Source of the DNA: Leishmania martiniquensis
Lineage: Eukaryota; Euglenozoa; Kinetoplastea; Trypanosomatida; Trypanosomatidae
DNA: 64,000 nucleotides
NCBI RefSeq assembly: GCF_017916325.1
Contig: NC_090168.1
Span: 174,192-238,191 of the forward strand
Direction of reading: 5' to 3'
The translations under genes were made by a program, and so were the position numbers. The first letter of the stretch is position 1; each line of letters starts with the position of its first letter. The notes beneath the pieces were generated by a model that did not search any database, had not been told where the DNA came from, and saw only the letters and a list, made by a program, of their open reading frames with translations. This document shows, piece after piece, positions 49,762 through 59,736 of the stretch.

Positions 49762-50811
49762 CTAGTTCTCCATCTGAATCATGATCTTCATGTCCTTCGG
49801 ATCGCGGTTCATCGCCCGCACGTAGGCCTTGACGCTGTCCTTGAACGCGAACTTGGCGCTGATCAGCGGCTTCACGTCCATCTTGCCAGAGCTCAGCAGG
49901 CGGATGATGCGCGGGTACACGTTGCGGTAGCGGAACGCCGTCTGGAACGTAATCTCCTTCGCCTGCGCCATCACGATGTCCACCGGCACGGGATCCACCG
50001 GCATCCCCACGAGCACACACGTCGCGCCAGGCGCCGAGTGCTCGTAAATCAGCGGGAACGCGGACGCCGAGCCGCCGCACTCGAACACAACGTCGCAGCC
50101 ATTGCCGCCCGTCGCCTCCGCGACAGCGCGCTTCAGCTCGCCCTCCTTCGACGTATTCACCGCGCGCAGACCAGGGTAGCGCCGAACGATCTCCAGCCGC
50201 TCGTCGCGCGAGCCGCAAACGATCACCTCAGAGCACCCGCCCGCGAGCGCGGACAGCGCCGTCACGATCCCGATCGTGCCGCAGCCAATCACGAGGCCCA
50301 CGTCGCCGGGCTTGATGCCAGCCTTCGTTGCCGAGTGCATGCCAACCGCGATCGGCTCGCACAGCGCGCCCTCCTCGTAGCTCACGTTGTCCGGCAGCTT
50401 GAAGCACAGCGCCGCGGGGTGGATGATGGTCGTCGACATGCACCCGTGCACCGGCGGCGTCGCGAAGAACGTCAGTTCGGGGTCCAGGTTGTACAGCCCG
50501 CTCAGCGTCTGCGCAGAGTTCCAGCGCGGGATGCCCGGCTCCAGCGCAACACGGTCGCCCTCCTTCAGGTTCTTCACCTCCGCGCCCACCGCCACAACCG
50601 TGCCGGACGCCTCGTGGCCGAGGATCATCGGCTTCTCCACCACGAAGGGGCCGATGCGGCCGTGCTCGTAGTAGTGCACGTCGCTGCCGCAGATGCCCAC
50701 GCTGTGGATCTTCACCCGGCAGTCGTTCGGGCCGAGCTCGTCGCGCACATCCACCTCGCGAATCACCAGCTCGCCCTTCTTCTCCAGCACAAGACTCTGC
50801 ATGAGCACCAT
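49762..50811 (-). CDS. Sorbitol/xylitol dehydrogenase-family zinc reductase, copy 2 (normal C-terminus)
   Basis: 349 residues from the same start as copy 1 ([10 protein letters not shown] at 50811). The frame is open further upstream to 51282, but that part is the pyrimidine-rich leader translated by chance. All catalytic features of copy 1 are present (C41, H66, E67, E152, [17 protein letters not shown]). The C-terminus [13 protein letters not shown] matches the KIMI-type ending of sorbitol dehydrogenases, so this looks like the ancestral form. Likely reaction: NAD(P)-linked interconversion of a polyol (xylitol or sorbitol) and its ketose (D-xylulose or fructose); the substrate is not fixed by the sequence. 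No obvious peroxisomal (glycosomal) C-terminal signal of the SKL type is seen. Confidence 0.93.
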   Translation of the reverse strand: MVLMQSLVLEKKGELVIREVDVRDELGPNDCRVKIHSVGICGSDVHYYEHGRIGPFVVEKPMILGHEASGTVVAVGAEVKNLKEGDRVALEPGIPRWNSAQTLSGLYNLDPELTFFATPPVHGCMSTTIIHPAALCFKLPDNVSYEEGALCEPIAVGMHSATKAGIKPGDVGLVIGCGTIGIVTALSALAGGCSEVIVCGSRDERLEIVRRYPGLRAVNTSKEGELKRAVAEATGGNGCDVVFECGGSASAFPLIYEHSAPGATCVLVGMPVDPVPVDIVMAQAKEITFQTAFRYRNVYPRIIRLLSSGKMDVKPLISAKFAFKDSVKAYVRAMNRDPKDMKIMIQMEN

Positions 50812-50863
50812 TTTCGACGCGCAGGGGGGAGGGGGGGCGTGTTGAGAGGGGGGAGAAAGACGG
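49789..50863 (-). repeat. 1,075 bp block identical to 46378-47452
   Basis: Partner of the duplicate block in copy 1; see that entry for breakpoints. Includes the last 52 bases of the pyrimidine-rich leader. Confidence 0.9.
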
Positions 50864-50913
50864 GGGATGAGAATATGCGTGAAAGACGAAAAGGAAAAAA
50901 CAGAAGGGGATGG

Positions 50914-50950
50914 CTGTGTGCCGAGCGGAATAGAATAAGAAGAGGCGGGG
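50914..50950 (-). promoter_or_regulatory. Predicted trans-splice acceptor for dehydrogenase copy 2
   Basis: Minus-strand CGCCTCTTCTTATTCTATTC precedes an AG at 50915-50914, giving a leader of about 103 nt. The leader itself (50910-50815) is almost free of A and of AG and is unusually C/T-rich. Confidence 0.4.
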
Positions 50951-51244
50951 AGAACTGGCCGCGGCTGTGAGGTGCTGGAGCGTTCAACTGAGGAAGCGTG
51001 GGCGCGTGCCGGCGGGTACCCGCGTGCGGGGAGGCAAAAGGGGGTGGACGCATAACGGAAGGCGGGGAGGGAGAGAAGAGATGGTGAGTGGAGCGTGCGT
51101 TGCAGCGTGCACAGCTGAGGGGCTGAAGGCGAAGAACAGAAACAGAGAGAGAGGCCCCGCCAACGCGCGCCGGCAAAGGCGGTGGCATTGGTCAAAAAAG
51201 TGTGAACCGTCTCGTCAGCCAGACAGAGAATCCGACATGCGTAC

Positions 51245-51264
51245 GTGTGTGTGTGTGTGTGTGT
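51245..51264. repeat. (TG)n microsatellite
   Basis: Uninterrupted TG units in the spacer upstream of dehydrogenase copy 2. Confidence 0.85.
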
Positions 51265-51476
51265 CTGTGCAGGTTCTCCCAAGATGGCGTTCCGTGTTTA
51301 TCTTCTATCGTTTCGATTAAGCAGGCGTGCGTGTGTCGGTAGTGACAGAGATTCGCGTGCAGGCCAACCTGGCACCCTTTTACTCCTTCGGCAGGGCTAG
51401 GCGACAGGACGGCGCATCCTCTCCCTCCTCGGCCCGTAGTTCGTCGGCTGTACCGGCCCGTACCTCTTCACGCAAC

Positions 51477-54400
51477 TTAGGGAATCACCGACTGCACGCC
51501 CGACTGGTGGAGCGCCTGCACATCGTCGGTAGAGAGCCCTGTGCACCCTGCATAAGATACGAACCGAAGAGAGGTGGATGTCGCCAAGAAATCTAGGCGA
51601 CCATGTAAAGTCAAGCTCTCCATGTTGAGCACCCGCAGCCGCGGAAGCTTTTCGACCCCCTCTAACGCGCTCGTGGTGGTGATTCGTTGGCACGCCTTCA
51701 CAGAGAGGTAGCGCAAGGCGCGGCAACCGCCCGCCAAAAAGCTAAGCGTGCTCACGGCGGTAGAAGAGAGGTCGAGATATCGGACGCGGCGACCCTGCTC
51801 GATCCCCTGCACACCCTCCGCACCCAGCGCAGCGGCACCGGCGACAGCGAAGACTTCGAGGGAGGCACACTTTCCAAGACGGCCCACTCGGGTTAGGGTG
51901 GGGCATCCGTTCGCGACCAGCTTGCAGAGCTTCGGTGCATGCTGGAGACCCTCCAAAGACGTCGGCAGTAGTTTCGTACAGCCCTCCAAGTAGAGCGTCG
52001 TAAGCCTCACGCAGTCGGCGAGGAAGTCGACGTCCGTGATGGATGTGTGAGAGAGGGAGAGAATTTCCAGCTGGGGAAGGGCCTGGATGCCTTGGAGGCC
52101 ATCGACATCGAGATGCCGGCAACCGCTCAAGTCCAGGGAGCGGAGCGCACGGCACCCCCCGCCGAAGTTGGCGACCGTCGAGACGTTCGTTTCTCGTAGC
52201 AAGAGCTCGGTGAGAAGGGCGGCGGTTTCCAGGCCCATCACTGAGGAGTGTAGCACGCGCTTGCACCCATCCACCCGCAGCACGCGCAGCGCCGGGGTCT
52301 CCGCAAACTGCGAGAGAGCGCTCACTCGCGTGTACTCCATCGCCAGCCACTCAAGGCGAGGCAGATGCTCGAGCCCCGCGACGGAGCTGGAGCTGATGCC
52401 GTTGCATCGGGTGAGGATGATGCGGCGCAGGCTGTGACAGCGAGCAAAATTCTGCAAGTTCCTCACCTCCTCGGTGTAGCAGAGTGAGAGCGTCTCCAGG
52501 TGCGGCGCCCTCTCAACACCGCGCAGCTCCTCCGCGCGTTCAACGCCGCTCCGGGGCACTATCGCCGACGACGGCAGGAGAAGCGATAGCCGGCAGGCGT
52601 GCAGCAGCAGTTCGCGCAGCGCGGGGCAGTTGCCGAAAAAAGAGCAGTCGTCGATGATAGCCTTCTCCAAGTGGAGAACCTCCAGGTGAGGAAGCCGTTC
52701 TACCCCACGCAGAGCGGAGCAGGCGAGCGGCACGTCAGAAACAAGATGGAGCTCTCGCAAGACGAGGAAGCGATCGATGTGAATGCGGCGCAGGCGCGGC
52801 ACGTCAAGCCACAGCACCTGTAGCGCTGGATACACGGTAGCGGTGACATGGATGTCACCCAATCCGGCAGAACGGAGGCTACCTCCAGCACGCTCGTAGC
52901 CGCGAACGCTCACATAGAGCTCTCGCAGGCGCTCCAGTGCCGGTGGCACCTCATCCTCGTCGCCCTCCACGCGTGCCTCACGGTTCACGTCACAGAAAAG
53001 TGGTGCAACAGCTTCCGCCACGGCGCCTTGGAGGCTCAGCACCTGCAGTGGCGCTGTGAGCATAGCAGCTCGGGTCGTCGACGCGCCCAGTACCTCGATT
53101 ACCTCAGTGAGGTCGTGCGGTGGGCCATCGGCGTTAACATCCGGCGCTGCCCCTTCTGAGGTGAGAGGTGTCGATGGCTGCACGGCCACATTCAAAACCA
53201 GCAAATTCTTGCGATCACGCAGCACACTCACGCACCATCGCCACGACGCCGCCCATCCCGGTGGCAGCAGGGACTCCGTCACGCTAAGGTGAAGCTCCTG
53301 TAAATCCACAAGGCCGCCACCCTCGCTGTCAGGGCACAGCTGCTGCGCCAGCCACGGTATGTGCTGCTCTGTCAGGTGCAGCGCAAGAGGCCGAGGCTGC
53401 GGGCCTGATGCGTTTCCAAGCATCCGCCATGGTGGATCGATGTCGTTCATCCTACGCACTACATCACACCGCTTGTTGCGCCACTCCTGCAGGCGCACGC
53501 GAAGGTGGGACTCCACGGGTGCTCCGCTACCTGCATGCCCGACTTCACCGACGGCCGCGACGCGCACGAGCCCCTTCCCACTGGCTTTGCCCGTACTACT
53601 CATCGATCCATCTTCGGCGGAAGCCAGCTTCGTCATGGCCGCACCGCAGTTCTCCTCCGCCCAGTCATCCTCAGGCGAGATCGCCGAGTCGGGCAGCAGA
53701 GGCGGGCTTGCTGCAGCGCCATCCTCCGCTCCGGGTAGGGTGCCGGTGACGTGCCCCATTCTGCAGGCACCTGCCGCCGGCGATGCGGCAACGGCTGCGG
53801 CGGTAGTGCACACAAAGTAGTCGATCTCGTCGTTCACAGCCCGCGGTGGCGCCGAGGGTGACCGCACGAGCAAAAACTCCGCAGCGCTGGTGCAAATTGG
53901 CTGGCGAGGAAGGCGGTGACGGTGCTGCAGCCATGCACTGGTCCACCTCCACACCTCTTCTCTGTCCAATCGAGTCTTGCGTGTGCACAGGAGATGTGCC
54001 GCCCCGCTAACATCCTCCACAAGGACAGGCAGCGATGCATGACCGTAGTGAGGATGATGCTGAAGGGCGGTGTTTGGGCCCAGACTGCCGCGCCTCTCCG
54101 CCTCCCGAGGTGGGCGGATGATGGGGATGTCCACTGACGCTGTGAAAATAGACGATCCAGCAACGGCTCTGGCGGGCATCGAGTAGAGGGCCACCTTAGC
54201 GTAAGGCTGCGCGGACAGCGTCACATCAGCGCTGCGCGCGCTCTCTCGCGAGATCGTACGGACGGCACTATCGAGTAGCTTTCTCGTCGCGCTGAGTGCC
54301 TCGGTAGGCTGCGCCTCAGGCATAGGCGTAGATGGCGGTGTCAGTCGCGAGTCATTCGCGCCGAGGGCGCTGATACCTACCGCACCTTCCGATGCTGTAA

Positions 54401-56393
54401 AGGCTCGGCTCGATATGCCCTCGCGCCCGCCAGTGCCGTCGAGGCGGTTGCCCATAGGCCGCAGCACGTCGCACGCAATGCCGTCGACGCGAATGCGCGG
54501 AGTCACGTTGCCACGACCGGAAAGGCGAGGCAATACATAAGTGTGATGGGAGCATGCGAGGCTATGCAGCCACCCCTCGCGCCACGCCCAGTCCAGCAGC
54601 AGCGATTGCCGCTGGCAGTCCAGCAGGGCGCTGCCATCCAGCAGGCGCTCCTTCATGGCTGACGCCGGTCGGTGAGGCGGGAGTTGCGGTGCAAGGCGTG
54701 CGACTGATACGCTTCCAACGTACTGCCGCTCTCGCCCATCCAAGCGCGCATAGGCGTCCCGCATATTAGTCTCCGGGCCGTTCTCCCAAATGAACGGGCA
54801 GACGTCCCTGGCCATCTTTGTCATCATCCACTGCCACCCCCGCTGCTCCAGTCGGCGCCGCGGCGCAGGGGCCACGGCGCGCAGCGCGGCGCGGGTCACA
54901 TTTGGAGAGTCAAGGTAGTTAATGATAGCATCCCAGGCAATGTCGTCGCTCCTGTGCGCGGCATGCACCACTAGCGGCGGCTCTTGCCGCGCACCTGGCG
55001 ACGAGTGGCTCGCCTCTGTCGCCGCAGCGAGAGCCCGTTGGTGGGGCACCACCGGCAGGTAAGCGGCAGCATCGAGTTGCGAGGCAAAGCCCTGCACCTG
55101 CCGAAGCACCAGCTCCTGGAGCTGTAGCGGCACCGTAAGTTCCCCAGATGCTCCATTGAGCTGCTGCAACACAGCTGGCTTCAGTGCTCGCTGCGCGTTG
55201 ATGTACTGCCCGAACAGCCTGCAAAGAGCGTTGGCTGGTATGGGCGGTGAGAGGTGCCCATTCATGAGCACCTCCTCAGCGGCAACGTGAGCTCGTGTGT
55301 GAGCCCCTGCACCCTTGGTCACCCTGTAGGGCTGCGACGTCGGTGCTTGCTGAGGTGGTGGCATCGGCTGGGACGCGAGTCCCGAACAAAGAGTGGCTGG
55401 AGCATAAGATTCGCCAAGGGTGGAGAGGGCCAGGAGCGACTGTTGCCCCGTGGAATCCAGCGTGTCATTGTCGCCACCGTCACGCAGCTGCCGCTGCGTC
55501 GGCAGCACCGTGCTTCTGGCCTTGGTGAGGTGCAGCTGCTGCGCAGCCGTTGGCGCTCTGCCGATGTGTCTGAGACTACCCTTGTGGATGCTCTGCGGAG
55601 CAGATGGGGTCTGTGAGCTGAACGGTGACGCCGTGCCAGCGGGGATGTCGGGGGGCGTGAAGGTGTACGCAGTCGGGAGCTTGTTCTGCGCATCGCTTAG
55701 ATGCTTCCTGTACAGGGGCGGTTGTGAAGAGTGCGCCGTTTCGGAGAACAATCGGCGATGCCCTTTTCGCTGCCAGGGCACTGTCGACTGTCTCATGAGC
55801 GCTTTCGCGGAGCCATCACCTTGCTCTGCTTCACGTGATGGCGGCGCCGGCAGAGCCCGGGCTGGGCTTCCCGGGGTGCCCTGCTGCGCGCAAGGCGTGG
55901 AAGCGGTGCTCTTATGTGGCCCCAATGTCGCGGCAGCAGAAAGTGGGGTGCGACTCGGCCATCTCGCTTGCAGTGACGCCTCTGCCGGTGTCCACGACAT
56001 GGGTGTGGCCGCGTTTGCTGCAGCGGCCCCCGATCCTGCAAAGGATGTGGCATGGCTCCCAGGAGCGATGCTCCATGACGCAACAGCACGTCCAGCTGCT
56101 ACGCCAAAGGACGAGGGCGTTGGCATCTGACGCAGCGAGAACTCATTTCCCACCCGCCGCTGAAGTTCCACAAGGGCAGGCACGGCCGCTGTCAACAGGT
56201 CGTCGGCGGCGATGTCATGCGCCGGCTTTAGCGCAGCCAGCGGCGTGAGCGAGGGCGCGGCGCGAGGAGAGGCGTCGATGGGGGCGGTAAAAACCGATGG
56301 GCTTTCAGGCGTGGAAAACGTTCTGTGGGTGAGGAATACGGGTGCAGCGGCACATGGGAGACCGTGTGTGGGCTCGGAGGGGGACGTGCTCAT
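51477..56393 (-). CDS. Very large leucine-rich-repeat protein
   Basis: 1638 residues from MSTSPSEPTHGLPCAA; a predicted acceptor at 56595 fits this start, and the longer frame to 56699 would read through it. Residues 1 to about 480 are Ala/Ser/Pro/Gln-rich and probably disordered. Residues about 480-720 are more ordered and contain Trp-rich helices (RRRLEQRGWQWMMTKMARD, DWAWREGWLHSLACSHHTYV). From about residue 1000, and densely from about 1150 to the end, there are leucine-rich repeats of roughly 23-25 residues with the pattern LPxLExLxLxxTxIxDxxFxxxCxxL, for example LPQLEILSLSHTSITDVDFL and LRSLDLSGCRHLDVDGLQGI. Such repeats form curved solenoids used for protein binding. Similar cysteine-bearing LRR families are common in trypanosomatids. 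No membrane segment or enzymatic domain is visible. Confidence 0.88.
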   Translation of the reverse strand: MSTSPSEPTHGLPCAAAPVFLTHRTFSTPESPSVFTAPIDASPRAAPSLTPLAALKPAHDIAADDLLTAAVPALVELQRRVGNEFSLRQMPTPSSFGVAAGRAVASWSIAPGSHATSFAGSGAAAANAATPMSWTPAEASLQARWPSRTPLSAAATLGPHKSTASTPCAQQGTPGSPARALPAPPSREAEQGDGSAKALMRQSTVPWQRKGHRRLFSETAHSSQPPLYRKHLSDAQNKLPTAYTFTPPDIPAGTASPFSSQTPSAPQSIHKGSLRHIGRAPTAAQQLHLTKARSTVLPTQRQLRDGGDNDTLDSTGQQSLLALSTLGESYAPATLCSGLASQPMPPPQQAPTSQPYRVTKGAGAHTRAHVAAEEVLMNGHLSPPIPANALCRLFGQYINAQRALKPAVLQQLNGASGELTVPLQLQELVLRQVQGFASQLDAAAYLPVVPHQRALAAATEASHSSPGARQEPPLVVHAAHRSDDIAWDAIINYLDSPNVTRAALRAVAPAPRRRLEQRGWQWMMTKMARDVCPFIWENGPETNMRDAYARLDGRERQYVGSVSVARLAPQLPPHRPASAMKERLLDGSALLDCQRQSLLLDWAWREGWLHSLACSHHTYVLPRLSGRGNVTPRIRVDGIACDVLRPMGNRLDGTGGREGISSRAFTASEGAVGISALGANDSRLTPPSTPMPEAQPTEALSATRKLLDSAVRTISRESARSADVTLSAQPYAKVALYSMPARAVAGSSIFTASVDIPIIRPPREAERRGSLGPNTALQHHPHYGHASLPVLVEDVSGAAHLLCTRKTRLDREEVWRWTSAWLQHRHRLPRQPICTSAAEFLLVRSPSAPPRAVNDEIDYFVCTTAAAVAASPAAGACRMGHVTGTLPGAEDGAAASPPLLPDSAISPEDDWAEENCGAAMTKLASAEDGSMSSTGKASGKGLVRVAAVGEVGHAGSGAPVESHLRVRLQEWRNKRCDVVRRMNDIDPPWRMLGNASGPQPRPLALHLTEQHIPWLAQQLCPDSEGGGLVDLQELHLSVTESLLPPGWAASWRWCVSVLRDRKNLLVLNVAVQPSTPLTSEGAAPDVNADGPPHDLTEVIEVLGASTTRAAMLTAPLQVLSLQGAVAEAVAPLFCDVNREARVEGDEDEVPPALERLRELYVSVRGYERAGGSLRSAGLGDIHVTATVYPALQVLWLDVPRLRRIHIDRFLVLRELHLVSDVPLACSALRGVERLPHLEVLHLEKAIIDDCSFFGNCPALRELLLHACRLSLLLPSSAIVPRSGVERAEELRGVERAPHLETLSLCYTEEVRNLQNFARCHSLRRIILTRCNGISSSSVAGLEHLPRLEWLAMEYTRVSALSQFAETPALRVLRVDGCKRVLHSSVMGLETAALLTELLLRETNVSTVANFGGGCRALRSLDLSGCRHLDVDGLQGIQALPQLEILSLSHTSITDVDFLADCVRLTTLYLEGCTKLLPTSLEGLQHAPKLCKLVANGCPTLTRVGRLGKCASLEVFAVAGAAALGAEGVQGIEQGRRVRYLDLSSTAVSTLSFLAGGCRALRYLSVKACQRITTTSALEGVEKLPRLRVLNMESLTLHGRLDFLATSTSLRFVSYAGCTGLSTDDVQALHQSGVQSVIP

Positions 56394-57416
56394 TTTACGC
56401 GGGCGGTAAACGAAGAGGCGCGACGCTGGCGAGGGGGTGGGGGTGGTGCTCGAGCGAAACGAAGTCTGTCCATGTGCGGCGGCGGGGTGGCCCGACGGTT
56501 GGTGAGTGTGAGTGCGGGGTACGTTTGCCTCCCTCTTCGACGTTGGTGTTTGCCCGCCTCCAATGGGCGGCAAAGATGTTCGTGGCGTATTCACTGAAAG
56601 AGATGGGAGGGGAGGGGAGGTGAAGTGAGGGGGGGCGGGGCATGGGTAAGTGAGGGACTCTGCCGACCTAAACAGGAAAGCAGACCAGAACGCACACACT
56701 TACACATCAGGAAGAGCGAGAGTGTGTACGCGACGCGATGACTGGGCACCCCCGCGTTTAGCGCCTCTTTCACAAGTAAAGCAGAGGTGTCGGGCTACCG
56801 GCCATCTTTGCGGCATGTAGGGCGCGATGAAGGTGGGAAGAACGGCGTAGATGCTGTGACACTGGCACAGGAGAGGAGGGCGTGTCGCGGCAGTCCGCTG
56901 ATAGGGAGTAAGAGAGGCCGACACACGCTCCCGCGTGTGCCTATGCTCGACGGTGTTGTGACGACCTGGAGGAAGGGACAGAAGCAAGCAAAGAACGGAT
57001 GGAGGAGGAGGGAAGAAATGGACTGTCCGAGCACGCGGTGTTGGGTGCAGACGCTGAGGTCACTCGCCGTGGGCAATGACCCTCTCAGGTACTGCGATTA
57101 CGTCCGCATGAACAGTAGACAGAGGCGAGACGGAGCGCAGAACCCCGTGCGCCGGCAACCTCACCATTCTGCGCGCGCGTCGCTCACGGAAGTCGTGGCA
57201 CTCGACAAAGGTTCGGACGGCTGCGGCTGCTCGTGCCTACCCAGCTATGTGGCACGAATGGCTGCATTCTTTAGAGATTTTCTACTGACGTTGTGAAGGA
57301 GCGCACCACCGCCGGTGGCTCCCTCGCCTTTCTCCCTCATCTGCAGGGCGAGAGAGGGAAGGGCGAGTAGACACTGCCGTTATGTTGCCCATACCAGCGA
57401 AGCGGAAACATTATTC
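56394..57416. other. Intergenic spacer
   Basis: Holds the LRR gene's splice signals and the 3'UTR of the 202-residue gene. No gene recognised. Confidence 0.6.
56594..56640 (-). promoter_or_regulatory. Predicted polypyrimidine tract and trans-splice acceptor for the LRR gene
   Basis: A long C/T tract on the minus strand (56640-56597) ends TCTCTTTCAG with AG at 56595-56594, about 200 nt ahead of ATG at 56393. One of the clearest signals of this kind in the window. Confidence 0.6.
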
Positions 57417-58025
57417 TTAGTAAGCATCGCATTCGTGCCTTCGACGGCTCACCAGCGTCAGCCGCTGCTCCCCCGTGAAGACTACCGTCCCTGGGCCATC
57501 CACCCGCAACTCCGTAAACCCATCCAGCCCCAGCCGCACGTTCAGTTGAGTGGCGATATCTGTCGGGCACGGCAGCAAAAACGTGCCTGGCAGCCCTGCT
57601 GCCGCGTTGTGCCGATGCGGAAGGAGGGAGGCGACGGAGCGCGTGGACGAAGGGTCGGCACCCGTGGTGGCGGGATCGCTTTTGCGAAGCTCTATTGGCG
57701 GGACTGTAAATGTATGCGCGTTGGAAAGCCGCTGCACATCTAACGGGAAGCATGCCACCACATACTCTTCTACCTTTTTATTGGCTGTTAACGTGCGCAC
57801 GATCGCGCGAACGGAATGCACAGCCGCCGCAGGTGTGATGCCCCGCGACGCCTCAAACACTCTCAGCGCCTCCAACGATGATGGGGGAAGGTATGCTAGG
57901 TGCGACAACCGAAGATAGCCACTGACGTCAAGGGAGGTATCCAATGCAGTCCACCGGTACGGTTCCCCCTCCTGCACGGAAGCCTGGAAGAACGTCTCGC
58001 GCTCCGCCACCACAACCCTCCTCAT
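57417..58025 (-). CDS. Hypothetical protein
   Basis: 202 residues from MRRVVVAERETFFQASV. It reads as an ordered globular protein: VSGYLRLSHLAYLPPSSLEA (34-53), VHSVRAIVRTLTANKKVEEYVVACFP (69-94), a low-complexity linker at 112-135 (TTGADPSSTRSVAS), then FLLPCPTDIATQLNVRLGLD and a closing beta-rich stretch ELRVDGPGTVVFTGEQRLTL. The alternation of beta strands with one long helix may be a small alpha/beta domain. No family recognised. The upstream flank at 58031-58070 lacks a strong pyrimidine tract. Confidence 0.65.
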   Translation of the reverse strand: MRRVVVAERETFFQASVQEGEPYRWTALDTSLDVSGYLRLSHLAYLPPSSLEALRVFEASRGITPAAAVHSVRAIVRTLTANKKVEEYVVACFPLDVQRLSNAHTFTVPPIELRKSDPATTGADPSSTRSVASLLPHRHNAAAGLPGTFLLPCPTDIATQLNVRLGLDGFTELRVDGPGTVVFTGEQRLTLVSRRRHECDAY

Positions 58026-58073
58026 CGAGAGAGCGGAGAAGGTATGCGAGAGCGGGAGGAATTCACCTTAGAG

Positions 58074-58101
58074 GTGTGTGTGCGTGTGTGTGTGTGTGTG
58101 T
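58074..58101. repeat. (TG)n microsatellite, one interruption
   Basis: TG units broken once by CG, about 50 bases upstream of the 202-residue gene start, so probably in its leader or just outside it. Confidence 0.8.
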
Positions 58102-59736
58102 TTTCCTTTGGTGCAGGGCGAGCGTGTCTGCGTGCGAAAGAATTTTGTTGAAAAAAATAAAATCCGTCGCCCCATGCGCTTCGACCACGCCCGGTGCGAT
58201 TCCACCAGCTCGGCGCCTGCCAGAGTAAAGCAGAGGAGGGGAGGAAGAAGGGTACCTTTTCAGCGAGAGTGCGGAGAAGAGGGAGATGCAAGGGGAGTAA
58301 CGCCAAGTCATGTGCACCGTCGCCCCATACTGCTTCATAGAGGGAGACAGCGAGAGCGAGCGCCAGCGCGGAGGAGCGGGTGAGCGACAGAGAAGAAAAG
58401 GGGTCATCTGAGCAGCGCGCGAGGGGGCGGAAAGCGAGAATGGGTGGCGTGCGCGCATTTGAGATATCCATGACGAGGTGTCAGACTACCGGCGCCGTTT
58501 TCTTTGTCGGTCGATTGTGTTTGGGGGCAGAGCAGCAAGCGCCTCTGCGCACCGCGTCAGTGCCAACATGGGTGGCATCGGCGTCCACCTTTCTACACAT
58601 ACACACACATACACATTCGACAGTCCCAGCCCACAATCGGCGGCACGGCAAGTAGCACGCAGTGTCGCGTCAACTTTCTGTAATCTTCCACAAGAGGGAG
58701 GCCCAACAGCGGCATGATATTGTTCTCCAGACACCGGCAGAAAGCAACAGAAATGAGGGAGGGGGGGGCGAAATAGAAAGGAGAAAGGGAAGAGGGAGGA
58801 GGCAACGTGCGTGGGCGTCTCAGCCAACACGAGCACCCTGCGCGTGCCCCTTCCCTGACCGCCCGTCTATTTCGCTACGCCTCCCCCCATTCGCCATCGC
58901 CCCCTCCCTTGGTGATCTATCGAACGCGTGTGAAGGGTACTATGTCCGTGGTGAAAATGTTGAGGTGAGAGGCACGTACAGGTGGGTGCGCTCTTTCGTT
59001 CTCCTTACCACCCCCTCCATCCGGGGGAGCATCTCAGCCGCACAGACGGGAAAGCAACTCAGAGCAAAGGACACGATGCGCAGCACTGTCCCCGAGCCTT
59101 TCCACTGCGCCAAGTCAGCCATGCGCGGCTGCATCCTGTGAGAGGAGCCGCTGTCACACACACACACACAGAGAGAAAAACGTGCCACAGAAGGGGTAGA
59201 TGGGCGCAGAGACTGGGATGCGCACCACTACGCGCGCAAGGTCTGAAGGATCGCCAAACGTGACGTACCAGCCGCGCCGCGTCTCTGCTTGAGCTGCAGA
59301 AAACTCATCCACACATGCACGTCGCACCGCCCAACCGTGACTTGGGTGCGCATCGAGGGACCCAAGCAATGTAATGCAGTAGAGGAGCGCGGCGCACGCA
59401 TTCGCGCCGTTATGTGAGCGGCCAGCAGTTAAAAGGAGAGGATCCCGTAAACTACGCGTTCGCCACAGGTGATTAGAAAGCTGCCGTGGAGCAGAGTGTG
59501 TGCGCACGTACGTGTTCAGACAGAGGAGGGAGGTTTCACCGCGTGCGCGCCTGACTTGATGCTCAGCCAGAGACCTTCCCCTGAAACGGTGGTCTTCACC
59601 TCCCATGCTCCTCTTGAACACGAAAGCATCGGTTGAAGTATTTTCGAGCCCCGCGGCCATTACCTCCCGTTGGCTCGCCTGCTCACCTTTGTTAATTCCC
59701 TGACTGTGGTAAAAGAAATACTTCTCTTTCAGCATG

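Larger units (their letters stand above)
50812..51476. other. Intergenic spacer
   Basis: Leader of dehydrogenase copy 2 and 3'UTR of the LRR gene, with a (TG)n run at 51245-51264. No gene recognised. Confidence 0.6.

Noticed and set aside
49762..51282. 506-codon version of dehydrogenase copy 2
   Set aside because: The N-terminal 157 residues are translated pyrimidine-rich leader; copy 1 and the family both support the [10 protein letters not shown] start.
51477..56699. 1740-codon version of the LRR gene
   Set aside because: Its start lies upstream of the strong splice acceptor at 56595-56594, and the extra part is Pro/Ser-rich translated pyrimidine tract.
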